NCBI GenBank assembly: GCA_024196135.1
Contig: JAMQCK010000647.1
Location: 1-18,367, forward strand
Direction: 5' to 3'
Source of the DNA: Pleurotus ostreatus/Saccharomyces cerevisiae fusant
Taxonomy: Eukaryota > Opisthokonta
DNA: 18,367 nt
Shown piece by piece: positions 1 through 10,300 of the stretch. Within the stretch, counting starts at the first letter, position 1, and each line of letters opens with the position of its first letter. The translations under genes and the position numbers were made by a program. The notes under the pieces are model-generated. The model had not been told where the DNA came from, ran no database searches, and saw nothing but the letters and a program-made list of their open reading frames with translations.

Positions 1-394
1 TTCGTGCTGGCCGATTTTCTTGTAGTAATCATGCCAGACGAGCATCTTCTTCGCGTGGTCGAGCGTGAATTTGCGCAAAGCCTCCAGCGACGAGAGCAAG
101 TCGAGCAGCGAAGGTAAGGCCTCGTAGTCAACGTCCGGATGAAGGATGTCTTTGATGGCATAGATATACACCTCTATCGGCGGAATGTTCTTCGCCACCA
201 GCTCCTTGTTGGGCTTCACATGGCTCTCGAAGACGGCTGCGAGAACGTAAGTGAGGGAAGTGAAGGACGAGGGCCTGGTACAAACTGTATATATTGCGAT
301 GGTCTTGCATAGAAGGATCTGTGCGGCTCATGACGAGCTTCTTGAAGTGAGTGACGGTACGTTTGGTGTCTGCGCCACCCTCCTTGCTACTCAT
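1..394 (-). CDS. Unrecognised protein, 3'-truncated by the window edge
   Basis: I do not recognise this gene. Two exons read well on the minus strand: 394-286 and 236-1, joined across a 49-nt intron (237-285) with a GTTTGT donor, a CTTAC/CTCAC branch-like element and a GCAG acceptor. The splice is phase 1 and turns a frame break into a continuous product of about 115 residues, from MSSKEGGADTKR through HRNIYTVFESHVKP to WHDYYKKIGQHE at the edge. The composition is soluble, mixed helical and charged, with no membrane segment or signal peptide. The ATG at 394 is the first in this frame that gives a clean start, but the same frame is open further upstream (LSTQQALKVKGIPQEILRF...), so the true start could lie in a further exon between 395 and about 600. 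Transcription is divergent from the nuclease gene on the right. Function unknown; coding status fairly likely. Confidence 0.55.
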
Positions 395-627
395 GCGTGG
401 CTTGCTCAGGTGCGAAGATGAGGCGACGAATCGAAGTATTTCTTGCGGAATTCCCTTCACCTTGAGCGCTTGTTGTGTCGACAGATATACCCCAGGAGCG
501 CAAGAGAGTAGCGGGGACCTGGATGAGGGAAGGAGGCAAGCCGCGGAGATCCCGGGCCGAGCATGCGAACAAGCGCCGGGGTGGAGCTCGATCGGTCATC
601 TTGCTCTCGACCTCCACGATCCCAGCG
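395..627. promoter_or_regulatory. Divergent intergenic region, shared promoter or 5' exon space
   Basis: These 233 bases separate the start of the minus-strand unknown gene from the ATG of the Asteroid-type nuclease. I see no clear TATA box. All three minus-strand frames are open over parts of it, so some of it may be a 5' exon of the left gene rather than promoter. A possible donor (CAAG followed by gtgaag) lies at about 460 on the minus strand. Confidence 0.35.
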
Positions 628-3218
628 ATGGGAGTTCTCGGCCTCACGACGTTTTTGAGAGAAAACAAACGGACATTGCTGAAGCACACTCGAGTCAACG
701 GCTCTGTAGCAACAGTCCTCGTAGTCGACGGCTGGTCGTACGTCGTCGAATACCCCCGGCGAATTCCACTTAACCCGTGCGCATCACAGGTTCATCTATT
801 ACCTATATCAGAGCACGCACGCTGCTTGGGTATACGGAGGAGAATATGAAGACTTCTACACAAGCATCACCAGCGTCGTGAAGGCTTGGCTCCAAGTCGG
901 CTTCAAACTTCACTTCGTCTTCGATGGTCCGTCTCCTGACTCGGTTCTACAGATTACCTGACCAAGATGCAGGCGCATGCCCGGAGCTCAAGTTCCCCAC
1001 ACAAGTAGGGCGGCTCAACCACTCCAACGTCGAACCATCGTCACTCTTCTTCCGCACATCTCTCATCTCCCGCTCGCAGCCCCGCTTCCTGAACGAATCT
1101 CGAATCCTCCCCCCTCTTGCATTCCAAGCATGCATACGCGCACTGCTTGATATAGAAAATGCCGATCTCCATATACACTACGCCGATGGGGAAGGGGATC
1201 CTTTCGCGGTCGAGCTCGCGGGGCGACTGGGTGGCTATGTCTGCGGCAACGACTCGGACTTCGTGGTACTCAATGCCGATGGGTACCGTGGTTACATCCC
1301 CTTCGAGGAAATGGTCTGGGACGCTCCGGATCTCGACGAAGCTCCGCCAGCTGAAGAGGATGGCTTCTTCCAGCCCGTTCGCAAGGGCAAGAACAAGCGA
1401 AAACCGGTCAAAGCGGCTGTGGTCGGTCCTCTCCCGCCAGAGGGCGTACCCACCCCACCGATGACGATTTCGTACTATAGTCCCCAATCGCTGGCGGATC
1501 TATTGGGCGTCCCGGTCACGCTGCTACCGCTGGTCGGCGCACTCGTTGGCAACGATTTCACGAAGCAGACCAACAATCCCATGTATAACCGGCAATTGCT
1601 ATTCTTCGAGAAGCATGCAACGCCGACGCAGCGATTCAACACTGCATGCACTGCTATTCGGTCGATTCTCGTTCCCTCGGCGCAACGACGGCACGGCCCG
1701 CCCGTCGACGGTATCATGAGCCTCATCGAACGCACGGTCAATGCGCTTCTCAGTCGCGTCGGCACCCTGGGCTCGGGCGAAGTTGCTGCTGTCGTCGACA
1801 ACATCGTAGAAGCTACCCTGCCGTACGCGATGCCGAAGCCCCTGAGTGGTCCTCTCTGGCCCTCGCCCGTCTGCGCACTGCACGCGCCGGAAACATGCAC
1901 CATCCTCCCCATGTTCTCTCGCTTGTTCGAATTCGAAGCAGAGGCATCCTTCGACGAGCGAACGCACGCACTACGGATAGCCGACAAGGCGCGCCGGCGG
2001 TACATCAAGGCGTATAGGGCGGGGGCGCTGTCGCACAGGCTGGCGGATGTGCTTAGCACGGGCACTTTCTGGCCTAGGGTCTTTCTGGAGAACCCTGACG
2101 CGGAGACGGTCGCGAAAACGGTTGGCAGGCATCTGCGACAGCTTGCCTATGCTGTGCTGCACGAGTCGCTAGGGCTGCCCGTGCCGCCAGAGGAGGAAGA
2201 CGAGGAGGAGGAAGCGGAAGAGGAAGAAGAGGACGATGACGCGATCGTCGACGTTGTCGAGTCTGACAGCGACGCGGAGACCATCGAGAGCGTCGACCCG
2301 CTCGCGCCACTAGAGGGCGCTTTGCGGCGCATCCGTCGGACGCAAGGTCCACCCACATCATCTGCCGCCTCGACCATGTCCAGCGTGCCGTCTCGGCCCT
2401 CTGTACGGCCTTGTACAGTGACTGAATACGTCCGCCGCGGAACGCACGTCTCGCCCGAGCCTGTTGTAGTGCCCACGATGGAGCAGGTGTGGGCGTCGCT
2501 GTCCGTTCCTGCGCCCACGACGCCTGGACCGCTGGCGCTACAACCGCTCGAAGTTCGGATGCAGGTCTTCCTTCGGTCTATGCATTCTGATGTGGCGAGC
2601 GTGCGGCAGTTGCAGGCGCACGAGCTTCTGCCCGTGCTTGCGCTTCGCTGGGTCGTGCGCGTCATGCACGATCGCGCGCAGGGCAGCGGGAGCAGAGAAC
2701 GCGAAAAGGAGCGCTGGTCGCGCCGCGAAGCCCGCTGCTTCCTCGCTGCATTTTCCTGGCCTGTCCATTTTTCGCAGAACAAAAACCTTACCGAACCAGA
2801 ACAAACCCAACAACAGCAGCCACCTCACGATGACACACCCGACATCGACAACCGGAACGTGCAGCTAACGGCGCAAGTGCTTGCAGCCATGGAGGCTGTC
2901 TCCCTCTGGGCGCAATCGCTGCTGCTTTGGGAGCACGTCCCGCTGCCCGCGCACTTGTTCTCCGGGAGGCGGTTCCATCGGCTGCTGACTGCTGCCGTGG
3001 ACGTTGAGCCGGGGGTACCGGAGCATTTGTGGCAGGCGAGCATTGAAGGGCAGGAAAATTTCCTCGGGGAGGAGGTGAAGAGGAAGACAAAGAAGGGAAC
3101 CACCGGCGTCAAAACGAGCCAGCCGAGCGCACGGTCACCGACCTCCGGTGGCAAGGGCCGTGCGCCACAGGGTGTGGAACTATTCAAGGTGTTGGCTTCC
3201 ATAGATGGAGACGCATAG
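628..3218 (+). CDS. Asteroid-type XPG/FEN1-superfamily nuclease
   Basis: Predicted structure-specific nuclease of the Asteroid (XPG/FEN1-like) family; its substrate is unknown. Exons are 628-737, 790-926 and 973-3218, with introns of 52 and 46 nt (acceptors cacag and tgcag), giving 830 residues. The N-terminus MGVLGLTTFLRENKR starting at the initiating Met is diagnostic, as these enzymes need a free N-terminal Met-Gly end. The XPG-N region runs to VDGWSFIYYLYQ (about residues 34-44) and FVFDG (79-83). The XPG-I region holds ADGEGDPFAVELAGRLGGYVCGNDSDFVVL (split in two here: ADGEGDP 153-159, GNDSDF 174-179). A GALVGNDF helix-hairpin-like segment is near 271-278. Residues D34, D82, E156, D158, D176, D178 and D277 line up with the metal-binding acids of FEN1. 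A long acidic tract sits at about 488-505, followed by a disordered stretch and a helical C-terminal part. The C-terminal exon has no obvious further intron. Probably nuclear or cytoplasmic; no targeting signal seen. Confidence 0.88.
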
Positions 3219-3719
3219 GAGTCGCGTAGAGTCGGCCGTTACTGTAGGAGTACTAACTCTGTATGTAGCTCTAGGTGTGTTTGTCTTCAATGCCTTGCCA
3301 AACAATGCTGATCCTTGTCCTGCTGCTAGCCTGCAGGTGTATACCATTGTTTGTTCAAAAATTCAGTACTCGCAATCATTTTGCACTTGCCGCTATTTAC
3401 GACTTGCGCGGCGATGTCTCGTGGATGGAAGGTGTATCGCATCAAACCTTGAGGTGCGCCTCGAAGTTCTACTGAATCTACATGCATCGCCCACAGGACT
3501 TACGTGTTTGCGAGGACTCCCACCAAGCGCCATGTCAGCGCCTTTGACAGCTATGTGATGAGAGTATTTGCACAGCGCTTCCATTCATGGTCACTGCATC
3601 AATTTGGGGAAGCTTTGTGGCTGTGCATTGCAGAGTATATAGACTGCCCATGCCAGTCCCCTACCGTACAACGGCAGCTCTCCCTTCAAAACATCTCCGC
3701 CCCTCAACTTCCCACAAAT
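3219..3719. other. Intergenic: 3' flank of the nuclease gene and promoter of the next gene
   Basis: About 500 bases between two same-strand genes. Short ORFs here (for example 3205-3558) start inside the nuclease gene or have no protein-like composition, and none resembles a known family. The right part carries a TATA box at 3635. I see no RNA gene or mobile element. Confidence 0.6.
3635..3642 (+). promoter_or_regulatory. TATA box of the small two-exon gene
   Basis: A GTATATAG element lies 78-85 bases upstream of the ATG at 3720. It is followed by a C-rich stretch and then a short adenine-rich leader (CACAAAT) at the start codon, the usual layout of a fungal core promoter. Confidence 0.5.
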
Positions 3720-4292
3720 ATGAGCCACTCTCATCAGCGTCGGGGTCCTGCAGACATAATCACCTACCGCTATAAGGAGCGTCTTGTCTACGTCACGCCT
3801 GAAAAAGACTATCAGGTGCATATTTTCTAGCACGCACGCGAGATTCATCTAACTCAATTGCCACTGCAGGCCGCGGTCGATATGGCCATTCAGGAATACG
3901 CCGAAGAACTTGCCGGCGTTCCACGTGAGAGCATCTACTTCTACACAATGGCAAACATGGACGGTCAGCGACGCGCGGTGCGCATCGGACGCTCTGCGTG
4001 GCCAAGAGCCATGGAGAAGCTGGTGCGCGGGGAGGTCGTCGATATAGCCATCCGGCCGCACACCCGAGACGCGATGTATGGCCTCTCTGGGGACGCCACT
4101 GCATCGCAGCCACCGCCTCAATACCTGGAAGTGCCCGGGGCGCGTGAATCAGGCCGCTCGCGTAGTCCTAGCCCGACACCGAGTGAGCGCTCATTCTTCA
4201 GGAGGGTCTTCGGCTTCGGCATGACGCCGGAGTCATCTCGTTCGAGTTCGCCATGCGGGCATACACTCTCGGAGAAGGCCAACGGTGTTTGA
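3720..4292 (+). CDS. Small basidiomycete-type protein of unknown function
   Basis: Two exons, 3720-3815 and 3870-4292, flank a 54-nt intron (GTGCAT donor, CTAAC branch point, TGCAG acceptor). They encode 172 residues. The N-terminal half is compact: DIITYRYKERLVYVTPEKDYQ followed by a helix (AAVDMAIQEYAEELAGVPRESIYF) and RRAVRIGRSAWPRAMEKLVRGEVVDIAI. This alternation of strand, helix and strands could be a small alpha/beta domain, perhaps PB1-like, but that is inference. The C-terminal third is a Ser/Pro/Arg-rich tail (SRSRSPSPTPSERS) with many possible phosphorylation sites. There is no signal peptide or membrane helix. From memory, proteins with the same DIITYRY...LVYV opening are common in Agaricomycetes as uncharacterised genes. 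I can assign no reaction or partner. Confidence 0.75.
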
Positions 4293-5188
4293 AGGGCCCC
4301 ATCGATAGACTGAAAACAACGACTTTCTTACGCATCTTCGCGCACAAGTTTGTGCCTTCCTTTGTCGCCGCGAGCGCTTGGAACGCAGATGATGCCAAAT
4401 GGATACTATTCATCGCTCTGTGTTTATTTATCAATACTGTATATATCCTCTCTGTTAGATAGACGTCTGGGCTTCTTCGGCGTTGTACACTATGCTTATC
4501 GCTTTACCTATCCCCCATATACCACAAGAATAGCTGTTTCGGCACTCAAAGCAAAGTCACCCGTCACATTGTGATACTAAAAAGGTAACCTCTATCGCCG
4601 ATACAGCAGTGAGCAAACTATCGTCACTCACACGAAGGATCTGAAGGGATCTGACCTTGCACTGAATGTGAAAGCGGAGGACTGCACACCTTAGGAAATG
4701 AAAAAGCGTCGTCACATTGAAGGGATCCCGAAGAAGCCACGCCGGCTGTGCGTCAGGAGCTTCCAGCCACAGCAGATCCAGTGCCTTGGCGCTTAGCTTT
4801 TTTCAAGCGCTGTGTACGAGGCCATCCTTCACGATCCGGGGCCGATGGAGCTCGAGGGAGGATTGCTTTACGGCGGATCGATCTGTGCAAGGCGATGGTC
4901 AACAGCATCAACGCATGCCAAATGCGGTTGAGCGGTACTTGCCGACAGAAAATCCAGTGGCGTTCACGTCGAGGAAGTTGCGCGCCAGCGGCACAGAGAC
5001 ATGCAGAGCAGCGAGTGTTCTTGCTCATGGCCCTGGAATATGCCGACAAAACCCTCCCTACATGCAATAGGACACCGCGACATGCGGATCGGTGTTGAGG
5101 CCAACGGACGATTGCACAGAAAGATCGTATCAAAAGAGTCGTGACTTCCATCTTTCATAATACCACAGTAGTCGGAGCAGCTATCAAC
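4293..5188. other. Convergent intergenic region, no supported gene
   Basis: About 900 bases lie between the ends of two convergent genes. The first part is AT-richer, with 3'-end-like sequence (for example TGTTTATTTATCAATACTGTATATATCC at about 4421-4448, cited here only as an AT-rich tract). Overlapping ORFs of 60-130 codons occur on both strands between about 4717 and 5158. They are rich in Arg, Cys and Ser, lack domains, and have no evident splice continuation. It could hold a decayed gene or a noncoding RNA, but nothing in the sequence shows it. Confidence 0.5.
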
Positions 5189-6999
5189 TCAAGTACGACT
5201 ATGCCTCAACAAAGCCTTGCTCCTGAACGTCGCGTTATACTGCAGCAGATTGTTGATGTCCCGCACCCAGTCGTCCTCCTTCCCCGGCCCCGCGCCCTCT
5301 CCATCGCGTTCGGGTCCGTTCCCGAGTATCTCTTCGCTGTCGTCGGCGATACTGGAGCGATTGATGCAGGGGACGGGAAAGGGGGAGGCTTGCACGGTGA
5401 CGCTCTCGCCGGGTTCGAGGACTTGGGTGACGCGGCCGTCCATGGAGACGGAGGCGTGGGAGCGACTGTGTTTGCCGATCTGAGAGGGGGTTAGATGGAT
5501 CGGGAAGGTGTAGAGGGGAAACCTCAAAAAGGAACGAAGGATGCGAGGCGCGGGGGAAGAGATAATCAGGGCAGAGGGATCGATACGGGTTAATTACAGT
5601 CCAGTCCAGTCCAGGTTGGAGAGCAAGAGGGGAGATGACTCATCGGCGCAGAGGGAAGGCGATGTCGGCAAGTAATGGGGAAAGCGGTGAGTGAGGTCAA
5701 AGACCGCGGATCACTCGACGGCGGGAAGGCAAGGACGGGATGTCTATCGGAATTAGGGGAGAGAGCGAGGGAATCAAGACAACACAGGCTTCGAGATGGG
5801 TCATCATGACAACAAGATACATACCCTGGCAGTCACCGACGACGAAGCTGGGAAGACCAGTGGCCGGAAAGAGAGGCTCCGAGGGCAAATAGGTGTCAGC
5901 ACAATAGCGCTGAGTGACGGATGGACGATTGGTCCGCCCGCTGATAGGGAGTACGCTGTCGATCCCGTTGGTGTGGACATGATGAGGCCATCCGACTGCG
6001 AACGGGTCAGTGAGACGTTGACTCGACATAACGGGTAGCGGGATGAAGACAGTAACAATGAAAGGGATCATGGAGGCAGCGGGATGGCGAATGTAGCGAA
6101 AATGCACGTACGACTCCTTCAGTGAGATGCTGTCCGTCAACAAAGATATCCATCGTGACGAGGTGCTGGCTGGCACCTCGGTGCAGCGCGACTTCGTTCA
6201 TCACCTGCCAGTCTATCTGATACGTTAGAAGCTGAAGAACAATGAAAGATGATAGACGCACTTTCGCCAGGAACTCCTTTCCTCTTGAGGTCGGTGTCGT
6301 AGAAGGAGCATGCTAAGCGCATGCGATTTAGGACCGTGGCCTTCCCCTCGAAGACACTTTCGAGAGCCCTTGCGTAGTCGTCGACATCTAGGGGGAGTGT
6401 AAGACATTGCTATGCGACGTGTTGAAGCGCCGGGCGCTTACGGAAAGGTAGTAGAAATCCCAAGGTGCCCATAGAGAAGCTGAGTACCGGAGGTACAGCA
6501 TCGGTGCTAAATAATGACGAGGCATGAAGGATGGTGCCGTCGCCTCCTAGAGTCACGACAAGGTCAATTTTGGGGGAGTCTTGGCCTGCATGGGTGTGAG
6601 GACGCGTATAGAAAGAGGCATTGCGATGACTTTACCTGGACGCCACACCTCTGCACCGTGAGGGATGTCCGGCCGGTCTTCGTGAAAGACCCTAACGTTG
6701 GGGTACGTCCTGTCGACATGCCTACGTTCTCCGTGCTGGTAAGGTACCAGTCAAGGGTAGGGGAGGGTAGCGTACTCGAGTATGGCGTCAATGGCCCGGA
6801 CCACTTGTGGTGTGCGTAGCTTATTCACGATCAGGATGCTCTGTGGCTTCCTTGAGAAAATATTAGGCGCGTACAAAAAGTGCAGATCATTACGCACTTC
6901 TTCGGTATAGCTGTAAGAGATATGCCATGGTGCGCTGCTTCGGTTGATAGGCGCCTGAAGCGCGGAGGAGTTGGAGGGAGCAGCAGTGTCCGGGGCCAT
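5189..6999 (-). CDS. ATP-NAD kinase (NAD+ kinase)
   Basis: Phosphorylates NAD(H) with ATP to supply NADP(H). Seven exons on the minus strand are 6999-6776, 6721-6636, 6585-6442, 6387-6262, 6212-6112, 5995-5825 and 5479-5189; all phases agree and give 380 residues. Family hallmarks are in order. [18 protein letters not shown] follows the N-terminal region. The nucleotide-binding [14 protein letters not shown] has GGDG at 117-120, followed by [12 protein letters not shown]. Next come [12 protein letters not shown] (NE at 199-200) and the [26 protein letters not shown] loop (from 228). [15 protein letters not shown] precedes a C-terminal ASVSMDGR strand, and the end [25 protein letters not shown] is typical of fungal enzymes. 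There is no obvious mitochondrial presequence, so a cytosolic Utr1-like role is likelier than Pos5-like. Introns are 49-54 nt except one of 116 and the last of 345 nt. An in-frame upstream GTG is not needed; the ATG at 6999 fits. Divergent from the BRCT gene. Confidence 0.93.
5480..5824 (-). other. Unusually long last intron of the NAD kinase gene
   Basis: This 345-nt intron is several times longer than most others in the gene. Its donor is GTATGT and its acceptor is CTAACCCCCTCTCAG, with the branch-like CTAAC very close to the acceptor. The flanking exons join in phase 0 as [21 protein letters not shown], which leaves no missing protein. No extra exon was found inside. Confidence 0.7.
5597..5614. 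repeat. Short tandem repeat (CAGTC)3 inside an intron
   Basis: Three perfect copies of CAGTC followed by CAG lie in the long last intron of the NAD kinase gene. A simple slippage-type repeat of no evident function. Confidence 0.8.
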
Positions 7000-7344
7000 G
7001 ATCGAGGTGTGCACTTAGCCGCCCGCAAGAACAAAGGTCGTGTCGCGCGGAGATTGAACATATCGCTCTGTCGCACAGGCTTCCAGTTCATAAACGTGTA
7101 ATTTCTTGCGATTTCTGGGATTCAGTGGCAGTAGAGAGCCGCCGCCGTCGCGTCATGCAGTCCCCACGGCGGGCGGTGACAAGTGATGAAAAGTCACGTG
7201 CGTTTCCGCGGTTTACGCGCTTTGGACGCGGTTGGGAACGCGACTTGTTTTTGACCTCGACGCCACCTCCGACGACGACAACGCCGGTCGTCACTATACC
7301 CGGCGAAGAGACGAAAGACAACTAGCACCCTACATCATTCGCTT
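7000..7344. promoter_or_regulatory. Bidirectional promoter of NAD kinase and the BRCT-protein gene
   Basis: The two ATGs point away from each other across 345 bases. The half nearer the BRCT gene holds a CACGTG palindrome (7195-7200), the usual site of bHLH factors, and three ACGCG cores at 7215-7219, 7226-7230 and 7238-7242. ACGCG is the core of the MluI cell-cycle box bound by MBF-type factors in yeasts. No clear TATA box is seen. Short upstream ORFs exist on the plus strand (for example from an ATG at about 7154) but their inclusion in the mRNA is unknown. Confidence 0.6.
7195..7200. promoter_or_regulatory. CACGTG E-box palindrome
   Basis: A perfect CACGTG in the context AGTCACGTGCG, within the shared promoter. 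It is symmetric and so could serve either gene. Such sites bind fungal bHLH regulators; which one acts here cannot be told. Confidence 0.45.
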
Positions 7345-10300
7345 ATGGCGAGCAACGCAGCGCCCGCGCGGACCCGCTCGCGGCTGGCGCTGCCCGATGA
7401 GCAACCATCGCTTGACAGGTCGCCATTGAGGGCGGCGAAGAGCGCCAATCGGATGAAGACCTTCAGCCCAGTCGATGGTACCGATCCAACTACGCGAGCT
7501 CCTTCAGAGGGTGCGCGCTCACAATCTACGACCAAGTCGGGAAAGCGGTCTGCGTCTCCGCCACCAGCGGACGAGTATACTGCTGGCACGCCTGCATCGG
7601 AGGACAGTCGGGAGCTGAAGAGGCCGCGGCGCGAGGAGGACCCGACAAGAAGGAGCGATGAAGAGAACCAGGGTCTGCCCGTCGAAGGCACAAGCAACTT
7701 GGCAGCTCATACTGATGCTGGCTCATCGCGCCCTACGCCAGAACACGATGCCCTCGCACGCGCACTCGCCTCGCAGCTCATGAAGCCCACCTCCACGATC
7801 GCTACACCACGCCCTCCTTCCACACCCTCACACGATCGCTCGCGCTCCGTCCCGGTCTTCCCGGCACCGGCGTCGCAGTCCATTCCACATATCGACTTCA
7901 CGCAACCAGAATTCTCGCCGATGAGACAGAGGGCACGGTCACGATCTCCTGCAAAGGAGCCGACGCTGAGGCTGTATCCCGCCAGCCCGGAAAAGGCACC
8001 GACCTTTGAGCTGGCGCGCTCGACCGTGAATGGTACGGCAACCCTGCAAGTCGACATGCCTGCAACGTCAATCAGCGGCCCGAGCAGCTCTGCTGAGCCT
8101 CCGCCGTTGTCTAGCACGCCTACGCTCGAGCTTGACACGCCTACTGCCCGTCCTGGACCATTCGCATTCCAAGAACCAGAACCCTCCACGTCTCAGGTTA
8201 TCGAATCAACTACGTCCCAAGCGCTAGAACCACCCGCGTCCCAAGCGTCCGAAGTGCCCACATCCCAAGCGTCAGAGGCGCCCGCCCCCCAACTTTCACC
8301 TCCCACTCAAGCTCCCACCTCGCGTCGCTCTCCGCCAGCACCGCTACGCATTGAGCCGCACCAACCCCCTGCCGATGAGGAGCCAGGCTCGCCTCTTACG
8401 TCCATTCCGGGCTCACCAGTCACTCCTGGGTCACCGCTGACGCCCGTGTCGCCATCCCCTCCACCGACTATCAAGAAATTGCCCGCTGAGAACCCGCCCC
8501 AAGCTGGCGAGGATATGCAGATGGACGTGGACCTGCAAATGGATGTACGTGTATGCTCTTGTATTTCCAATATTACCACCGTTTCTCTCGCCCAATTGTG
8601 TCCCCATAGTACTTTTCATCCTGTTCATTGCGATCCGATCCATTTTACGAGCAGTCAACTAATAACCGCATATATGCAGAGCCATTCGTCCATGACCAGC
8701 CGTCCGAGCACCAGTCGCCTACCCCGTCTAGGACCAGGCGGACGACCAGCAGCGCCGAGGACACGACAAGCGTCTGGCTCGAAGCCAGCAGCAGCGAAGG
8801 CCGGGAGCTCGAAGGCGGCGGCGGCAGCCAACAAACAGACGGCCGCCTCGAAGTCCAAAGCAATTGGTGCAGCGGTCAAGCCACCGGCGACGACGTCAAA
8901 GTCAACGGCAGCGACGCCCAAGCCAACGGCAGCGACATCCAAACCAACGGCAACGACGTCCAAGTCGACAGGCGAGGCAGCAGCGGGACCTTCGAAAGTA
9001 GCTGTGGGAACGTCTAAATTCGCGGCAGGATCGAAATCGAAGGCGACTGGTGCGACAGCCGCGTCTAAGCCGAATGCAGCAGCTGCGCCTTCGAAGCCCA
9101 ACGCCTTCACTGTCCTTATGTCGGGCGCGAAGGGCAAGGCGAAGGATCTAGGCGCTAGCAAGCCGGGCGCATTGAACAAGCCTGCTGCGTCCAACAAGCC
9201 AGCCGCCGCGAAATCCTCGAAGACAGTGAAACCCACCGCTGCCGCCAAACCCTTCACCTCTTCGAAGCCCGACGCGTCCAGGAAACCTTCTGGGTCGTCC
9301 AAACCCGAGAGTTCTACGTCCAGGCCTGAGCCCGCCACGTCCACGAAACCCAGGTCAATGAGCCGCGCGACATCGATGGCGCCCTCCGAGTCAGGCAAGG
9401 GCAAGGGCAAGCAACACGAGAGGGAGCGCGAGCGCGAGTCCTCTGTTGTCAGCACCAAGTCGTCGGTCGGGGGCACTGGCACAAACGGTGTGAAGGTGAA
9501 GGCGAAGATGCGCGGGCGGCAGCAGCCGAAGCCGATCCCGGCCTTTGTGTACCCGGATGAGGAGGACGACGTGCCGTTAAACGATGAGGAGGTGCCGTTG
9601 AACGATGTTGCGGTGCCTTTGAACGACGTGGCGGTTTCGTTGAACGGTGTAGGGCCGTCGAGCAAGGCGTCAGTGCCTGCAACGTCTGCCTCGATGCCGA
9701 ACTTGACGAACTTCGTACCGCCGCCCGAGTTCCGATTCCCGTCGTCGCCTGCGCCGTCGGAACGGCATTCTGAAGGTGGAGTGGAGGAGCCTGGTGGACA
9801 AGCAAATGAGAAGGGCGGGGATGGGGACGTGGAGATGCAGGACGCTACAGCTCAAGAGCCGAGGGACGACGCACCAATCACGCCTCAGGATGCTGCACGG
9901 CTCGAGCTGCGCGATGGAGGTACCCTAGCTGGTGAGCAGCCGATGACCGTAGATGCACCTACGTCTGCAGGTGCGGACATGAACGGACCTAGGGCTACGC
10001 AGGCATTGACAGCTCCTACAGCGAGTTCGACGACGCATATAGCCCCTGCACCATTGCCCACAGCCCCGGATGCCTCGCGACCGCCCGAGCCGACCGCCGA
10101 TGCGCCCATGTTGGAGCAGTCAGTGACGGATGGTCGGGACGGACCGACGTCGACAGCGATCACGGACGCTACGAATCAAGTCCCGAGCAACGGAGCTGTT
10201 ACTGAGCCTGTACCGGTGAATAGCGAGTCGTCAGCTGCGAAGGACAAGGCATCACAAGCAGAGGACGATGTTCGGGGCCGCGCGCGGCAAAAGGCGCAAC

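Noticed and set aside
387..698. Minus-strand ORF overlapping the nuclease start
   Set aside because: It covers the first exon of the nuclease on the other strand and does not join the left-edge gene in frame through any good intron.
2147..2782. Minus-strand ORF of 211 codons with a poly-Ser run
   Set aside because: Antisense to the acidic Glu/Asp tract and C-terminal part of the nuclease; the Ser run is the complement of GAG/GAC-type codons.
4717..5158. Overlapping ORFs of up to 132 codons on both strands
   Set aside because: No recognisable domain, poor composition, no convincing splice continuation and no promoter elements; left as unassigned intergenic sequence.
7125..7325. Upstream ORF in the shared promoter as a separate gene
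   Set aside because: It has no domain, overlaps the regulatory sites and ends just before the BRCT-protein ATG; at most a uORF if the transcript starts that early.
8655..9665. Long minus-strand ORF (336 codons) rich in Ala, Val, Asp and Phe
   Set aside because: It is antisense to the lysine/alanine-rich repeats of the BRCT protein, and its composition is the mirror of those codons. No domain or splice signals.
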